From: a bacterium
GTDB lineage: Bacteria; Myxococcota_A; Polyangia; Nannocystales; Nannocystaceae
Assembly (NCBI GenBank): GCA_024742475.1
Contig: JANSYI010000005.1
Span: forward strand, 62,001 to 126,000
Length of the DNA stretch: 64,000 nt
Direction: 5' to 3'
Part shown: positions 15,330 to 23,568 of the stretch, in pieces
Layout of the letters: each line of letters opens with the position of its first letter
How positions within the stretch are numbered: the stretch's first letter is position 1
Position numbers and translations under genes: made by a program
Notes under the pieces: generated by a model
What the model was told of the DNA's origin: nothing
Databases searched by the model: none
The model's input: the letters and a program-made list of their open reading frames with translations, nothing else

Positions 15330-15614
15330 ATGGCACGCGCGACGTGGAAGGGTACCGTACTTGCGGAGAGCGACAGCACCGTGGTCGTCGAGGGCAACCA
15401 CTATTTTCCGCCCGACTCGATCAACGCAGACGCGTTCGAAGACGCGAGCAAGACGACCCACTGCCCCTGGAAGGGCGACGCGCGCTACTACGACGTCGTC
15501 GTCGATGGGCAGAGAAACGCCGCGGCCGCCTGGTACTACCCGGAGCCCAAGGCGGCCGCCGCGGAGATCAAGGACCACGTCGCCTTCTGGAAGGGCGTCG
15601 AGGTCGCCGACTGA
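15330..15614 (+). CDS. DUF427 family protein
   Basis: A 94-aa protein from ATG 15330 with the complete DUF427 signature: an early V-L-A-E-S-D, G-N-H-Y-F-P-P-D-S, C-P-W-K-G-D-A-R-Y-Y and A-A-W-Y-Y-P-E-P. The family is a small beta-barrel-like fold of unknown biochemical function, common across Actinobacteria and Proteobacteria. It stands between a hydrolase gene and a convergent lipoprotein gene. Confidence 0.9.
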   Translation: MARATWKGTVLAESDSTVVVEGNHYFPPDSINADAFEDASKTTHCPWKGDARYYDVVVDGQRNAAAAWYYPEPKAAAAEIKDHVAFWKGVEVAD

Positions 15615-15623
15615 GCGTCGCGC

Positions 15624-16133
15624 TCAGGTGAGCCAGCGAAGCGTCAGGACCGGGGACTCGGGGCTCGCACACGCTGCGCCTGCCGCCAGCCAGTTCTCGC
15701 CCGCGCTGACCTCGTCGATGACGCAGTTGACCCCGCCGTCGTCGAACGTCGTGTAGATGCGGCCGCCCGACTCTCGCACGCGGAACGTCGCGTACGCGGA
15801 GCCGGCGGGAATGGGGCAGTTGGCCCACGCGCCGTCGCCCCAGATGCACGAGCCCGACACCCAGGTGTTGGTGTTCGACGCGGTCCAACGGTACAAGGTC
15901 TCGCCGCCGTAGTTGGTGGCCGTGCTCGAGGCGGTCACCGTGCGAACGGTGACCCACGTGTTGGTGTGTTTGTCGTACGCCTGAATCTGGACGCTATCGC
16001 CGGCATCTTCGGCGTAGCCGGAGAAGTCGACCGCCCAGGGATCGACCCAGTCATCGTTGTGAGGGCCGACCACGCAGGCCGAAGCAAGGAGCGCCACGGA
16101 GGCGATGAAGAAGAGGGACGTGTTGCGTTTCAT
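15624..16133 (-). CDS. Small lipoprotein, beta-rich
   Basis: A 169-aa product from ATG 16133 with lipobox A-S-A-C (Cys20). The mature part has alternating polar/aromatic strands (T-N-T-W-V-T-V-R, T-L-Y-R-W) and four further Cys that could pair. It is not recognised. The 168-bp divergent region upstream holds a perfect GC palindrome. Confidence 0.75.
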   Translation of the reverse strand: MKRNTSLFFIASVALLASACVVGPHNDDWVDPWAVDFSGYAEDAGDSVQIQAYDKHTNTWVTVRTVTASSTATNYGGETLYRWTASNTNTWVSGSCIWGDGAWANCPIPAGSAYATFRVRESGGRIYTTFDDGGVNCVIDEVSAGENWLAAGAACASPESPVLTLRWLT

Positions 16134-16144
16134 GGTGATGCTCG

Positions 16145-16160
16145 CCGCGCGAACGCGCGG
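16145..16160. promoter_or_regulatory. Perfect 16-bp palindrome CCGCGCG-aa-CGCGCGG
   Basis: Seven-base perfect arms separated by AA lie 12 bp upstream of the minus-strand lipoprotein start, inside the divergent region 16134-16301. This could be an operator or a 5'UTR hairpin; role inferred only. Confidence 0.4.
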
Positions 16161-16276
16161 TTTCGCCCGGTGGTTCCGGCCGGGGCTCGAGCGTTCCCAA
16201 CTTTTCTCGACGGCCGCGATCTTCGTCCGGCTGGCCGATCCAAAGCCCCCTGACCGGACTTGCCGGCCGAAGAGCC

Positions 16277-16301
16277 GACCAGAGACTGCTACCGTCTGGT
16301 C
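16277..16301 (+). promoter_or_regulatory. Inverted repeat abutting the start codon of the propeller gene
   Basis: GACCAGA (16277-16283) and TCTGGTC (16295-16301) are perfect 7-bp arms with an 11-nt loop, and the second arm ends directly before ATG 16302. No Shine-Dalgarno sequence is visible there, so in mRNA the hairpin would cover the initiation region. Confidence 0.45.
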
Positions 16302-17570
16302 ATGACGAAGCGCGCTTGCGGTTTCGCTTTGGCTTTCGTTCTTGGGTGCAGTGACGATGGGCTCCCCGCCGACGACACCGACGTCAGCGCCACGGGCAAC
16401 GTCGGCGTGACCTCGGACGACGGGTTCTCCACCCAAAGCGGCAGCGGTGACACGAACGACTCGGTCTCGACCGATCCGTCCGGGTCGGGGACCTCGGGGC
16501 CCGAGGGCACCACCACCGGGTTCGATCCCACCGGCGACAGCACCGGCTCCACGGGCGGCGTGCCGGTCCAGGGAGAACCGCGGCTGTACGTCACGGGTGG
16601 CAACGCGGTGAGCGTGTGGGAGATCGACGACGCCGGAGCGCTGACCCAAGTGCAGACTCTCGACCAGGGCACGGGCCTGGGCCCGCTCGCGCAGTGGAAC
16701 AGCCAGTTCATGTATGCCGCCCGCGTCGACGAGCAGGCCGTGGCCGCGCTGGCGATCGATCCGGTCTCCGGTGCGCTCACCGAGCTCGGAGTCACTGGCG
16801 TCGCACATCGTCCCGTCTACATGAGCGTGGACCCGACCGGCGGCTGGCTGCTCAGCGCAGACTTCGGCCAGGACCTCGTGCAGGTCAACCCGATCAACGC
16901 CGACGGCACCGTCGACGGCACGCCCAGCCAGAGCAGCACCGTGCAGTCGAGGCCGCACGCGATCCTCTTCGATCCCAGCGGCCAGTACGTCTTCGTGCCG
17001 CACCGCGACGCGAACCTGGTCGAGCAGTACGTGTTCGACGATATCGGCGGCACGCTCACCCCGAACGACCCGCCCAGCGTGTCCCTCCCCAAGGGCGCGG
17101 GCGCGCGACACATGGCGTTCGCCCCCGATGCGACGCGCGCGTACGTCGTCAACGAGTTCGACAGCTCGGTCACCGCGTTCAGCTACGACGCGACCACCGG
17201 CTTGCTCACCGAGGGCGTCACAGTGTCCGCGCTCCCGCCCGGCTTCGAGGGCGAGAACACCGGCGCAGACATCCACGTCTCGAGCGACGGCGCCTACGTC
17301 TACGCGTCCATGCGCGGGGACGACTCCATCGCCGTCTTCGCGGCCGGAGCCGACGGCGGCCTCACCTACCAGGCCAACGTGCCCACCGAGCCGCGCCCTC
17401 GCGAGTTTGGCCTCGGACCGTTCGGCAACTTCCTCTACGCCGCAGGCCAGGACAGCGGCATGCTGGCCGGCTACACAATCGAAGCCGACGGCAACCTGAC
17501 GCCAGGCGCGGTGTACCCCGTGGGCGACGGGCCGCTTTGGGTCCTCGGCGTCGAGCTCCCCGCAAGGTGA
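16302..17570 (+). CDS. Lactonase-type seven-bladed beta-propeller lipoprotein
   Basis: A 422-aa lipoprotein (L-G-C, Cys16; Ser/Thr/Gly/Asp linker to about residue 88) followed by about 330 residues of repeated blades: H-R-P-V-Y-M-S-V-D-P-T-G, R-P-H-A-I-L-F-D-P-S-G, R-H-M-A-F-A-P-D, and I-H-V-S-S-D-G-A-Y-V-Y. This is the 6-phosphogluconolactonase/lactonase (COG2706) propeller pattern. Cytosolic Pgl opens 6-phosphogluconolactone; a lipid-anchored version more likely binds or hydrolyses another extracellular lactone or is purely structural. Confidence 0.85.
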   Translation: MTKRACGFALAFVLGCSDDGLPADDTDVSATGNVGVTSDDGFSTQSGSGDTNDSVSTDPSGSGTSGPEGTTTGFDPTGDSTGSTGGVPVQGEPRLYVTGGNAVSVWEIDDAGALTQVQTLDQGTGLGPLAQWNSQFMYAARVDEQAVAALAIDPVSGALTELGVTGVAHRPVYMSVDPTGGWLLSADFGQDLVQVNPINADGTVDGTPSQSSTVQSRPHAILFDPSGQYVFVPHRDANLVEQYVFDDIGGTLTPNDPPSVSLPKGAGARHMAFAPDATRAYVVNEFDSSVTAFSYDATTGLLTEGVTVSALPPGFEGENTGADIHVSSDGAYVYASMRGDDSIAVFAAGADGGLTYQANVPTEPRPREFGLGPFGNFLYAAGQDSGMLAGYTIEADGNLTPGAVYPVGDGPLWVLGVELPAR

Positions 17571-17699
17571 GGGCGACGGCAGCGCCGAGCCATGCAGGCG
17601 GCGCCTCGCGGACCACCTGGATTTCAAACCTGCACATTTACGCGCAACGAACCGGAAAGCCGGACGATTGCGCGGTCCCTCTACTTTGGAGAGACCGCA

Positions 17700-18137
17700 A
17701 TGCAGCGCACCGCAGTTCCGATGATTCGCGCAGGACTCGTCGCAGTCGCCGCGGCGTGGGTTCTCGGTTGCGACGCGGAGACGGTGATCGGGCCCGAAGG
17801 CGGGGTGCTCGTCAGTGACGACGGACGCTTCAGCCTCGACATCCCCGCCGGAGCGCTCGGCGCCGACATCGAGCTCTCGGTCGTGGAGGTGGAGTGCCAG
17901 CTCGAGGACTACGTCGACGCCTGCTACTCCGCCCTACCTCGAGGCACGACGTTCAGGCTGCCCGCGGAGGTCTCGTACGACCTCGAAGCCCCCCTCATGG
18001 GCGACGTCGCGCTGGTGACCCTGACGGCTGAAGGCTGGCGGACGCTCCCCGACCATCGGGTCCACGCCGCGCACGGCGTGGTCACCGGGTCCGCGATGTA
18101 CCTCTCGGACTACGAGCTCGTGCGGGTCCAGCACTGA
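17700..18137 (+). CDS. Small lipoprotein with ZU5-like domain
   Basis: From ATG 17700, preceded by GGAGAG at a good distance, a 145-aa product: lipobox V-L-G-C (Cys24), then a single domain beginning I-G-P-E-G-G-V-L-V and I-P-A-G-A-L-G, the signature of ZU5 domains (V-x-x-x-G-G-x-v-x-h-P-x-G-A). In myxobacteria such domains occur in surface proteins; role unknown. Confidence 0.78.
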   Translation: MQRTAVPMIRAGLVAVAAAWVLGCDAETVIGPEGGVLVSDDGRFSLDIPAGALGADIELSVVEVECQLEDYVDACYSALPRGTTFRLPAEVSYDLEAPLMGDVALVTLTAEGWRTLPDHRVHAAHGVVTGSAMYLSDYELVRVQH

Positions 18138-18230
18138 GCCGACTGCTCGTACCGCTTGCCGAGCCCGCCGACATCGCCGAAACTCCGGCTCGACGCTCGG
18201 GGAGAACGGCCCCCGCGTCAGAGGATTGCA

Positions 18231-19286
18231 ATGAGGCGTTGGAAGCTTCCTTGGGTAGGGTTTGCGGTCGCGATGACCGTCTCGTGCGATGGCGACGAGG
18301 GACGTGCGTCGAGCGAGGGCGTACCGACGGGCGTCACGATCGGCGTTTCGCTCTCGGACAGCGACACGTCGGGGCCGGACAGCGGCTCGACCAGCGGCAA
18401 CATGTCCGGCACTGATGCCGGGGACACCGTCGATCCCTCGACGGACGCCACGGGAAACGACGAACCCAAGTTCGACCTCGGCGCCGCCCCCGACGTCAAC
18501 CAAGAGCAGCCCGACGAGTGCACCAAGGTCGACATCTTGTTCGCCATCGACAACTCGGGTTCGATGGGCGACGAGCAAGACAACCTCATCGCGGCCTTTC
18601 CCGGCTTCGTCGCGGGCATTCAGGACGCCCTGCAGTTCGCTGACAGCTACCACATCGGCGTGGTCACCTCCGACAGCTACGACCACAACGAAGGCGGCTG
18701 CCGAGGCGTCGGCGACCTCGTGACGCAGACCGGGGGCTCCGACTCGAGCAACGCCGTGTGTGGCCCCTTCTCCAGCGGCTTCCGCTGGTTCGACAACACC
18801 GAGCCCGATCTCGCCGCAACGTTCCAATGCGCTGCGCAGGTCGGCACCGACGGCAGCGGCGACGAAGAGCAGGTCCATGGCGTCCTGCGAGCCACCGATG
18901 CCGAGCGCAACGCCCCGGGGGCGTGCAACGACGGGTTCCTGCGCGACGACGCACTGCTCGTGGTCGTGCTCATCACCGACGAAGAGGACGAGGAGGACTG
19001 CGACCCGTTCTTCGGCTGCGATGGAGGCACCCCCGCGGACCCGGCGCAGTGGTTCACCCGCCTGGTCACCAACAAGTTCAACATCGAGACGAACATCGTC
19101 ATGCTCACGCTCGTGGGCCTGCCGGGCTCGAGCTGCGCCGACCATGCCAGCCGTATCCTGAGCTTCGGCTCCATGTTCACCAACCACGCCGAGGGCGAGA
19201 TCTGCGCCGGCAACTACGCCGAGTTCTTCACCGAGGCCATCTCGCAGATCGATACAGCCTGCCAAGACTTCACGCCGCCGGGCTAG
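18231..19286 (+). CDS. VWA-domain lipoprotein
   Basis: A 351-aa product, ATG 18231 with GAGGA upstream. Lipobox V-S-C (Cys19), Asp/Ser/Thr/Gly linker to about residue 85, then a von Willebrand A domain with an intact MIDAS motif D-N-S-G-S (Asp107-Ser111) and a further L-I-T-D-E-E-D-E-E-D metal-site loop. Multiple Cys suggest disulfides. VWA proteins bind ligands through a Mg2+ ion, so this is probably a surface adhesin or scaffold. Confidence 0.85.
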   Translation: MRRWKLPWVGFAVAMTVSCDGDEGRASSEGVPTGVTIGVSLSDSDTSGPDSGSTSGNMSGTDAGDTVDPSTDATGNDEPKFDLGAAPDVNQEQPDECTKVDILFAIDNSGSMGDEQDNLIAAFPGFVAGIQDALQFADSYHIGVVTSDSYDHNEGGCRGVGDLVTQTGGSDSSNAVCGPFSSGFRWFDNTEPDLAATFQCAAQVGTDGSGDEEQVHGVLRATDAERNAPGACNDGFLRDDALLVVVLITDEEDEEDCDPFFGCDGGTPADPAQWFTRLVTNKFNIETNIVMLTLVGLPGSSCADHASRILSFGSMFTNHAEGEICAGNYAEFFTEAISQIDTACQDFTPPG

Positions 19287-19501
19287 CGGCGTCGCCGCTG
19301 GCGCCCTCCCCGTGCTGAAATTCGGGCGATAGCGCCCACGCGCCCGGCGCGGCGCAGAAAATGCGCAGGTCTGTAACCGGCTGAATTCAAGGTCCTATCC
19401 GCGATTGACGCGGCATTGGAGCACACACACCTACAGTGGGGAGGAATTCCCCTTGTTCATGGCAGGCCCCCGGGCTAGACGCCCCCCCAACTCGGCACGC
19501 C

Positions 19502-20791
19502 ATGGACGCCTTCACCTCGACCCACGCCGCGATGATCCTGCTGTTCGTCCTCGGCTATGGGGCGATCATCTTCGAGCACAACCTGCGGATCAACAAGGGC
19601 GCCGTCGCGCTGTTGCTGGCTGCCGGGTTGTGGCTGCTCTACTTCTCCGGCCTCGCGCCCTCCGAGGAAGTCGCGACGCATCAGCTCGCCGAGCTTCTCA
19701 GCGAGGTCGCGCAGATCGTCTTCTTCCTGCTCGGGGCCATGACCCTGGTCGAAGTGATCGATCTGCACGGGTCGTTCAAGCTCGTCACCGACCAGATCCG
19801 CACCCGCTCCAAGTGGAAGATCATGTGGGTGCTCGCGACGCTAGCGTTCTTCATGTCCGCCGTGCTCGACAACCTCACCACGACCATCGTGATGGTGTCG
19901 CTGCTGCGCCGCATCCTCCCCAACCGCGAGAACCGGCTGCTGCTCGGCTCGATGGTCGTCATCGCGGCCAACGCGGGCGGGGCCTGGACCCCCATGGGCG
20001 ACGTCACCACCACCATGCTGTGGATCGGCGGCCAAGTGACCACGCTCGGCGTGATGGGTGCGCTCCTCGTGCCCAGCCTCGTCACGATGATCGTCGCGGT
20101 CATCATGCTGGGGCGCCGCGAAAAAGCTGGCCACTACGGCGGCGAAGCGGTCGAGGGCGAGCAGCAGGTCGAGCTCGGTGCCCGCCGCGTGCTGAGCCTT
20201 GGGCTGGGCGCTTTCATCATGGTGCCGGTCCTCAAGTCGGTCGCCCACATCCCGCCCTTCGTCGGCATCCTGCTCGGCCTGGGCGTCATGTGGCTCGTCA
20301 CCGACGTCCTCCACCACGAGCACGAGGACCGTCAGCACGTGAAGGTGCCCGCCGCCTTCACCAAGATCGACGTCTCGGGCGTCCTGTTCTTCCTGGGCAT
20401 CCTGCTGGGCATCGGCGCGCTGCAAGCCGCCGGCCTGCTCAACGCCCTGGCCCACAGCCTCGACAGCATCGCGGGCAGCCCCACCGTCCTCGCGGGCGTG
20501 CTCGGCGTGCTCTCGGCCATCATCGACAACGTGCCGCTCGTCGCCGCGACGATGGGCATGTACTCGCTCGAGCAGTACCCGACCGACAGCCAGTTCTGGG
20601 ACCTCATCGCCTACTGCGCTGGCACGGGCGGCTCCATCCTCATCATCGGCAGCGCCGCTGGCGTGGCCTTCATGGGCATGGAGAAGGTCGACTTCATGTG
20701 GTACCTGCGCCGCATCTCGCTCGTGGCCTTCGTCAGCTACGGCGCGGGCATGGCGACCTACCTCGGGCTCGCCGCGGTCGGCCTGGTCTGA
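19502..20791 (+). CDS. NhaD-type Na+/H+ antiporter
   Basis: A 429-aa polytopic membrane protein (about 11-12 hydrophobic segments). Conserved NhaD/ion-transporter motifs: D-N-L-T-T-T-I-V in the first half, A-N-A-G-G-A-W-T-P-M-G-D-V-T-T-T-M-L-W in the middle, and D-N-V-P-L-V-A-A with G-T-G-G-S-I-L-I-I-G-S-A-A-G-V in the second half, consistent with two inverted halves. It should exchange cytoplasmic Na+ (or Li+) for H+. ATG 19502 was chosen because the upstream extension is polar and atypical; no strong ribosome site precedes it. The 215 bp before it hold no gene. Confidence 0.87.
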   Translation: MDAFTSTHAAMILLFVLGYGAIIFEHNLRINKGAVALLLAAGLWLLYFSGLAPSEEVATHQLAELLSEVAQIVFFLLGAMTLVEVIDLHGSFKLVTDQIRTRSKWKIMWVLATLAFFMSAVLDNLTTTIVMVSLLRRILPNRENRLLLGSMVVIAANAGGAWTPMGDVTTTMLWIGGQVTTLGVMGALLVPSLVTMIVAVIMLGRREKAGHYGGEAVEGEQQVELGARRVLSLGLGAFIMVPVLKSVAHIPPFVGILLGLGVMWLVTDVLHHEHEDRQHVKVPAAFTKIDVSGVLFFLGILLGIGALQAAGLLNALAHSLDSIAGSPTVLAGVLGVLSAIIDNVPLVAATMGMYSLEQYPTDSQFWDLIAYCAGTGGSILIIGSAAGVAFMGMEKVDFMWYLRRISLVAFVSYGAGMATYLGLAAVGLV

Positions 20792-20807
20792 GCTCTCACC
20801 GCGTCGC

Positions 20808-21464
20808 TCACAGGTCGAACTGATCGCGTAGCGACGCGGCCACGTCGAGCAGCGACTCGTGCAGCGCGCGGGCCTCGTCTGGCTCGACGTCGTCGGCGCG
20901 TTCGATGAGCGCCTGCGCGCTGGCGTCGAGCCCAGCGATCGATCGCCGCAGACGCCCGACCACCCGCCCGACCGGCATCGGCGTGTGCTCGGGCAGCGCG
21001 CGCACTTCTTCGGCGGTGACCTTGGCGAGCTCCGAGACGGTCATCAGCTCCACCGTCTTTCGGCCGCCACCGGGGATGTCGATCGGCGTGCGCCCGGTCA
21101 GCCGGCGGCGCACGGTCGGCGGCAGCGGGATGAGCAGATAGAGCTTGCTCGGCCCGAGCGGCGCGAGCTTCTCGACCTCTTTGGGGCGCTCCTCGGCCCA
21201 GCGCGACAGCGCCATGTAGTTCGAAAGCGTCTGCCGAGCGAAGGGGACGGCGTCGGCACACCACCGCGCCCACTGCCCGTGCGGGAGTTCGTCGTGAATC
21301 TCGCGCGCCGCGTCCCCGATCGCGATCACCGACTGGACCACCGTCGACGCCGTTGCCGCCTGGAGCCGGAGGATCTGCCGAGTGAGATGGACGACCTCTG
21401 GGCGTCTCTCCCACGGGATCTCCAGCGTCGCGTTCACCCGGACGGGTTCGGCTCGTTTGGCCAT
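20808..21464 (-). CDS. DUF3102-like protein
   Basis: A 218-aa soluble, basic, helical protein from ATG 21464. The central region (I-G-D-A-A-R-E-I-H-D-E-L-P-H-G-Q-W-x-x-W, then F-A-R-Q-T-L-S-N-Y-M) matches the DUF3102 pattern, where a ParB-like/helix-turn-helix role has been suggested. It is transcribed divergently from the MFS gene with only 49 bp between starts. Exact role unknown. Confidence 0.65.
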   Translation of the reverse strand: MAKRAEPVRVNATLEIPWERRPEVVHLTRQILRLQAATASTVVQSVIAIGDAAREIHDELPHGQWARWCADAVPFARQTLSNYMALSRWAEERPKEVEKLAPLGPSKLYLLIPLPPTVRRRLTGRTPIDIPGGGRKTVELMTVSELAKVTAEEVRALPEHTPMPVGRVVGRLRRSIAGLDASAQALIERADDVEPDEARALHESLLDVAASLRDQFDL

Positions 21465-21513
21465 CAGCGGGGACGATAACGCCTCGGGGCCCCCATCGTG
21501 TATAGGAGCCTCG

Positions 21514-22668
21514 GTGTTCGCGAAGGCCCGCATCGCTCTGGCGTTCGCCGCGATCTTCTTCGCGCTGGGCATGCACATGCCCTACTTCCCGGTCTGGCTG
21601 CAGGCCGAGGGCTACAGCGAGGGCGCCATCGGCATCGTGCTCGGCACGATCACCTGGATGCGCGTGCCCGCCAACCCGCTCGTGGGTCGACTCAGCGACA
21701 AGCTCGGATCGATCAAGCGGCCCGCGCTCGTCTTGGCGGTGCTCGCGGCGTCGGCCTACGGGCTCTTCGGCAGCGCGAGCACGCTGTGGCAGCTCGTGGC
21801 CGTGGGCGCGCTGCTGGGTATCTCCTTCAGCCCGCTGATCCCCCTGACCGACTCGGTGGCCCTGAGGCTGGGGAGCGAAGGCGCGTTCAACTACGGACAC
21901 CTGCGCCTGTTCGGATCGGCGGCCTTCATCGCCGCGTCCAACGTCGGAGGGTGGTTGCTCGAGCACGGCGAGGAGGGCGACGTGCTCGATGCGCTTCGCT
22001 ACGCGCTGATTGTGGTCGTGATCGCGGTCGTGCTGATGCCCAAGCACGCGCCCGCGCCGACGAACCCACCGCAGCGCCGGGCGCCCCCTCGCCGCAGTCA
22101 CTGGAGGTTCTTGATCACCACCGGCCTGCTGCACGCCTCACACGCGGTCCTGTACGCGTTCGGCACCGCCCACTGGAGAGCGAGCGACGTCCCCGACACG
22201 ACGATCGGAAAGCTGTGGTCGATGGGTGTCATCGCGGAGATCGTGCTGTTCGCCTTCAGCGCGAGGGTGCAGAGACGGCTGGGTTCTTCGGGGCTCTTGG
22301 CGCTCGCCGCCGTTGGCGGTCTGCTGCGCTGGCCTCTGCTCGCGTCCACCCACGCGGTGCCGTCGCTGTTCGGGATTCAGCTGCTTCATGCCCTCACGTT
22401 TGGCGCGCTGCACCTGGGAGCGATCGCCTACGTGCAGGAACGCGTGGACCCGCGCGCCACCGCCACCGTCACCTCGCTCTACGCGGCGTCGTCGGGCGTT
22501 GGTGCCGGACTGATGATGCTGGCCGCTGGTCCTCTCTACGGCACGTTCGGTGGATCAGCCTACTGGGTGATGGCTGGAATATCACTGGCCGGTCTCCTCG
22601 GCGCACGCCTCGTCGCACGTCAGAACGACTCGATCGATACGCCGGCCCAGCCCGCATCGACGCACTGA
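21514..22668 (+). CDS. MFS transporter (MFS_1-like)
   Basis: A 384-aa 12-TM carrier from GTG 21514 with AGGAG about 6 bp upstream. The short N-terminus leading directly into TM1 (M-P-Y-F-P-V-W-L), the loop R-V-P-A-N-P-L-V-G-R-L-S-D-K between TM2 and TM3, and the second-half V-G-G-L-L-R-W are characteristic of the LacY-related PhpT/HCAT-like MFS_1-like family. The substrate (sugar or aromatic acid type) cannot be told. 54 bp precede the DsbA-like gene. Confidence 0.82.
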   Translation: MFAKARIALAFAAIFFALGMHMPYFPVWLQAEGYSEGAIGIVLGTITWMRVPANPLVGRLSDKLGSIKRPALVLAVLAASAYGLFGSASTLWQLVAVGALLGISFSPLIPLTDSVALRLGSEGAFNYGHLRLFGSAAFIAASNVGGWLLEHGEEGDVLDALRYALIVVVIAVVLMPKHAPAPTNPPQRRAPPRRSHWRFLITTGLLHASHAVLYAFGTAHWRASDVPDTTIGKLWSMGVIAEIVLFAFSARVQRRLGSSGLLALAAVGGLLRWPLLASTHAVPSLFGIQLLHALTFGALHLGAIAYVQERVDPRATATVTSLYAASSGVGAGLMMLAAGPLYGTFGGSAYWVMAGISLAGLLGARLVARQNDSIDTPAQPASTH

Positions 22669-22722
22669 ATCGTACGTGTGTGGCGATATGTCTGCGAACA
22701 CGCCCGCGTTCGCCCCTTGTCC

Positions 22723-23559
22723 ATGCACGTTCGCAAAATCGTGACCGCATTCCCCCTGGTGTTGGCTCTGGGCCTTGGTGCCTGTCAAGGACAGGGCGCG
22801 TTTGCCCAGCAGCAAGAAGCCCTCTCGAGGATCGAACAGAAGCAAGACAACATCTTGTCGGAGCTCGCTGCGGTCAAGGAGTCGGTCTCCAAGATTCCCA
22901 CCACCGGCGCCCCCTCGAAGGCTGCGCCCAAGGGTCCACGCCCCGGTCGCCCCGACCCCAAGCTCACCTACAAGGTCGACGTGGGCGAAGCGGCGGTCAA
23001 GGGGCCGCAGGACGCACTCATCACCATCGTCGAGTGGTCCGACTTCCAGTGCCCGTTCTGCAAGCGGGTCAACCCGACGATGGCCAAGATTCAAGAGACC
23101 TACGGCGACAAGGTCCGCATCGCGTTCAAGCACAACCCGCTCCCCATGCACAACCGGGCTCTCGCTGCCGCCATCGCAGCCGAAGCTGCGGGGCGTCAGG
23201 GCAAGTTCTGGGAGATGCACGACAAGCTCTTCGACAACGGACGCGCCCTGACCGACGAGAACTTCGAGAAGTGGGCGACCGAGCTCGAGCTCGACGTCGA
23301 GAAGTTCAAGACCGACATGAAGGACAAGGCCCTCGAGACCAAGGTGAAGAAGCAGCAGTCCCAAGGCGCCACCCTCGGAGCGCGAGGCACCCCGGCGTTC
23401 TTCGTCAACGGTCGCTTCCTCTCCGGCGCTCAGCCCTTCGAGGCCTTCAAGACCCTGATCGACGAAGAACTCAAAGAAGCCGAAGCCTTGGTGGCCAAGG
23501 GTACCGCCAAGAAAGACGTCTACGCCGCGGTCATCGCCAAGGGCAAGACCAAGGTCTAG
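22723..23559 (+). CDS. DsbA-family thioredoxin-fold lipoprotein
   Basis: A 278-aa product. Lipobox L-G-A-C (Cys21), a helical Gln/Lys-rich region resembling a short coiled coil (27-60), a Pro/Lys hinge, then a thioredoxin-like domain with active site C-P-F-C (Cys110, Cys113), the helical insertion and a cis-Pro loop R-G-T-P-A-F-F-V-N-G. Related to the DsbA/DsbG-like 'thioredoxin domain' oxidoreductases (pfam13462 type). It would form or isomerise disulfides in the many Cys-containing exported proteins of this genome. Confidence 0.87.
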   Translation: MHVRKIVTAFPLVLALGLGACQGQGAFAQQQEALSRIEQKQDNILSELAAVKESVSKIPTTGAPSKAAPKGPRPGRPDPKLTYKVDVGEAAVKGPQDALITIVEWSDFQCPFCKRVNPTMAKIQETYGDKVRIAFKHNPLPMHNRALAAAIAAEAAGRQGKFWEMHDKLFDNGRALTDENFEKWATELELDVEKFKTDMKDKALETKVKKQQSQGATLGARGTPAFFVNGRFLSGAQPFEAFKTLIDEELKEAEALVAKGTAKKDVYAAVIAKGKTKV

Positions 23560-23568
23560 CAGACGGCC

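Noticed and set aside
19405..19437. A TTGACG...TACAGT promoter before the NhaD gene
   Set aside because: The spacer is 21-22 bp, too long for a sigma-70 promoter, and the boxes are weak.
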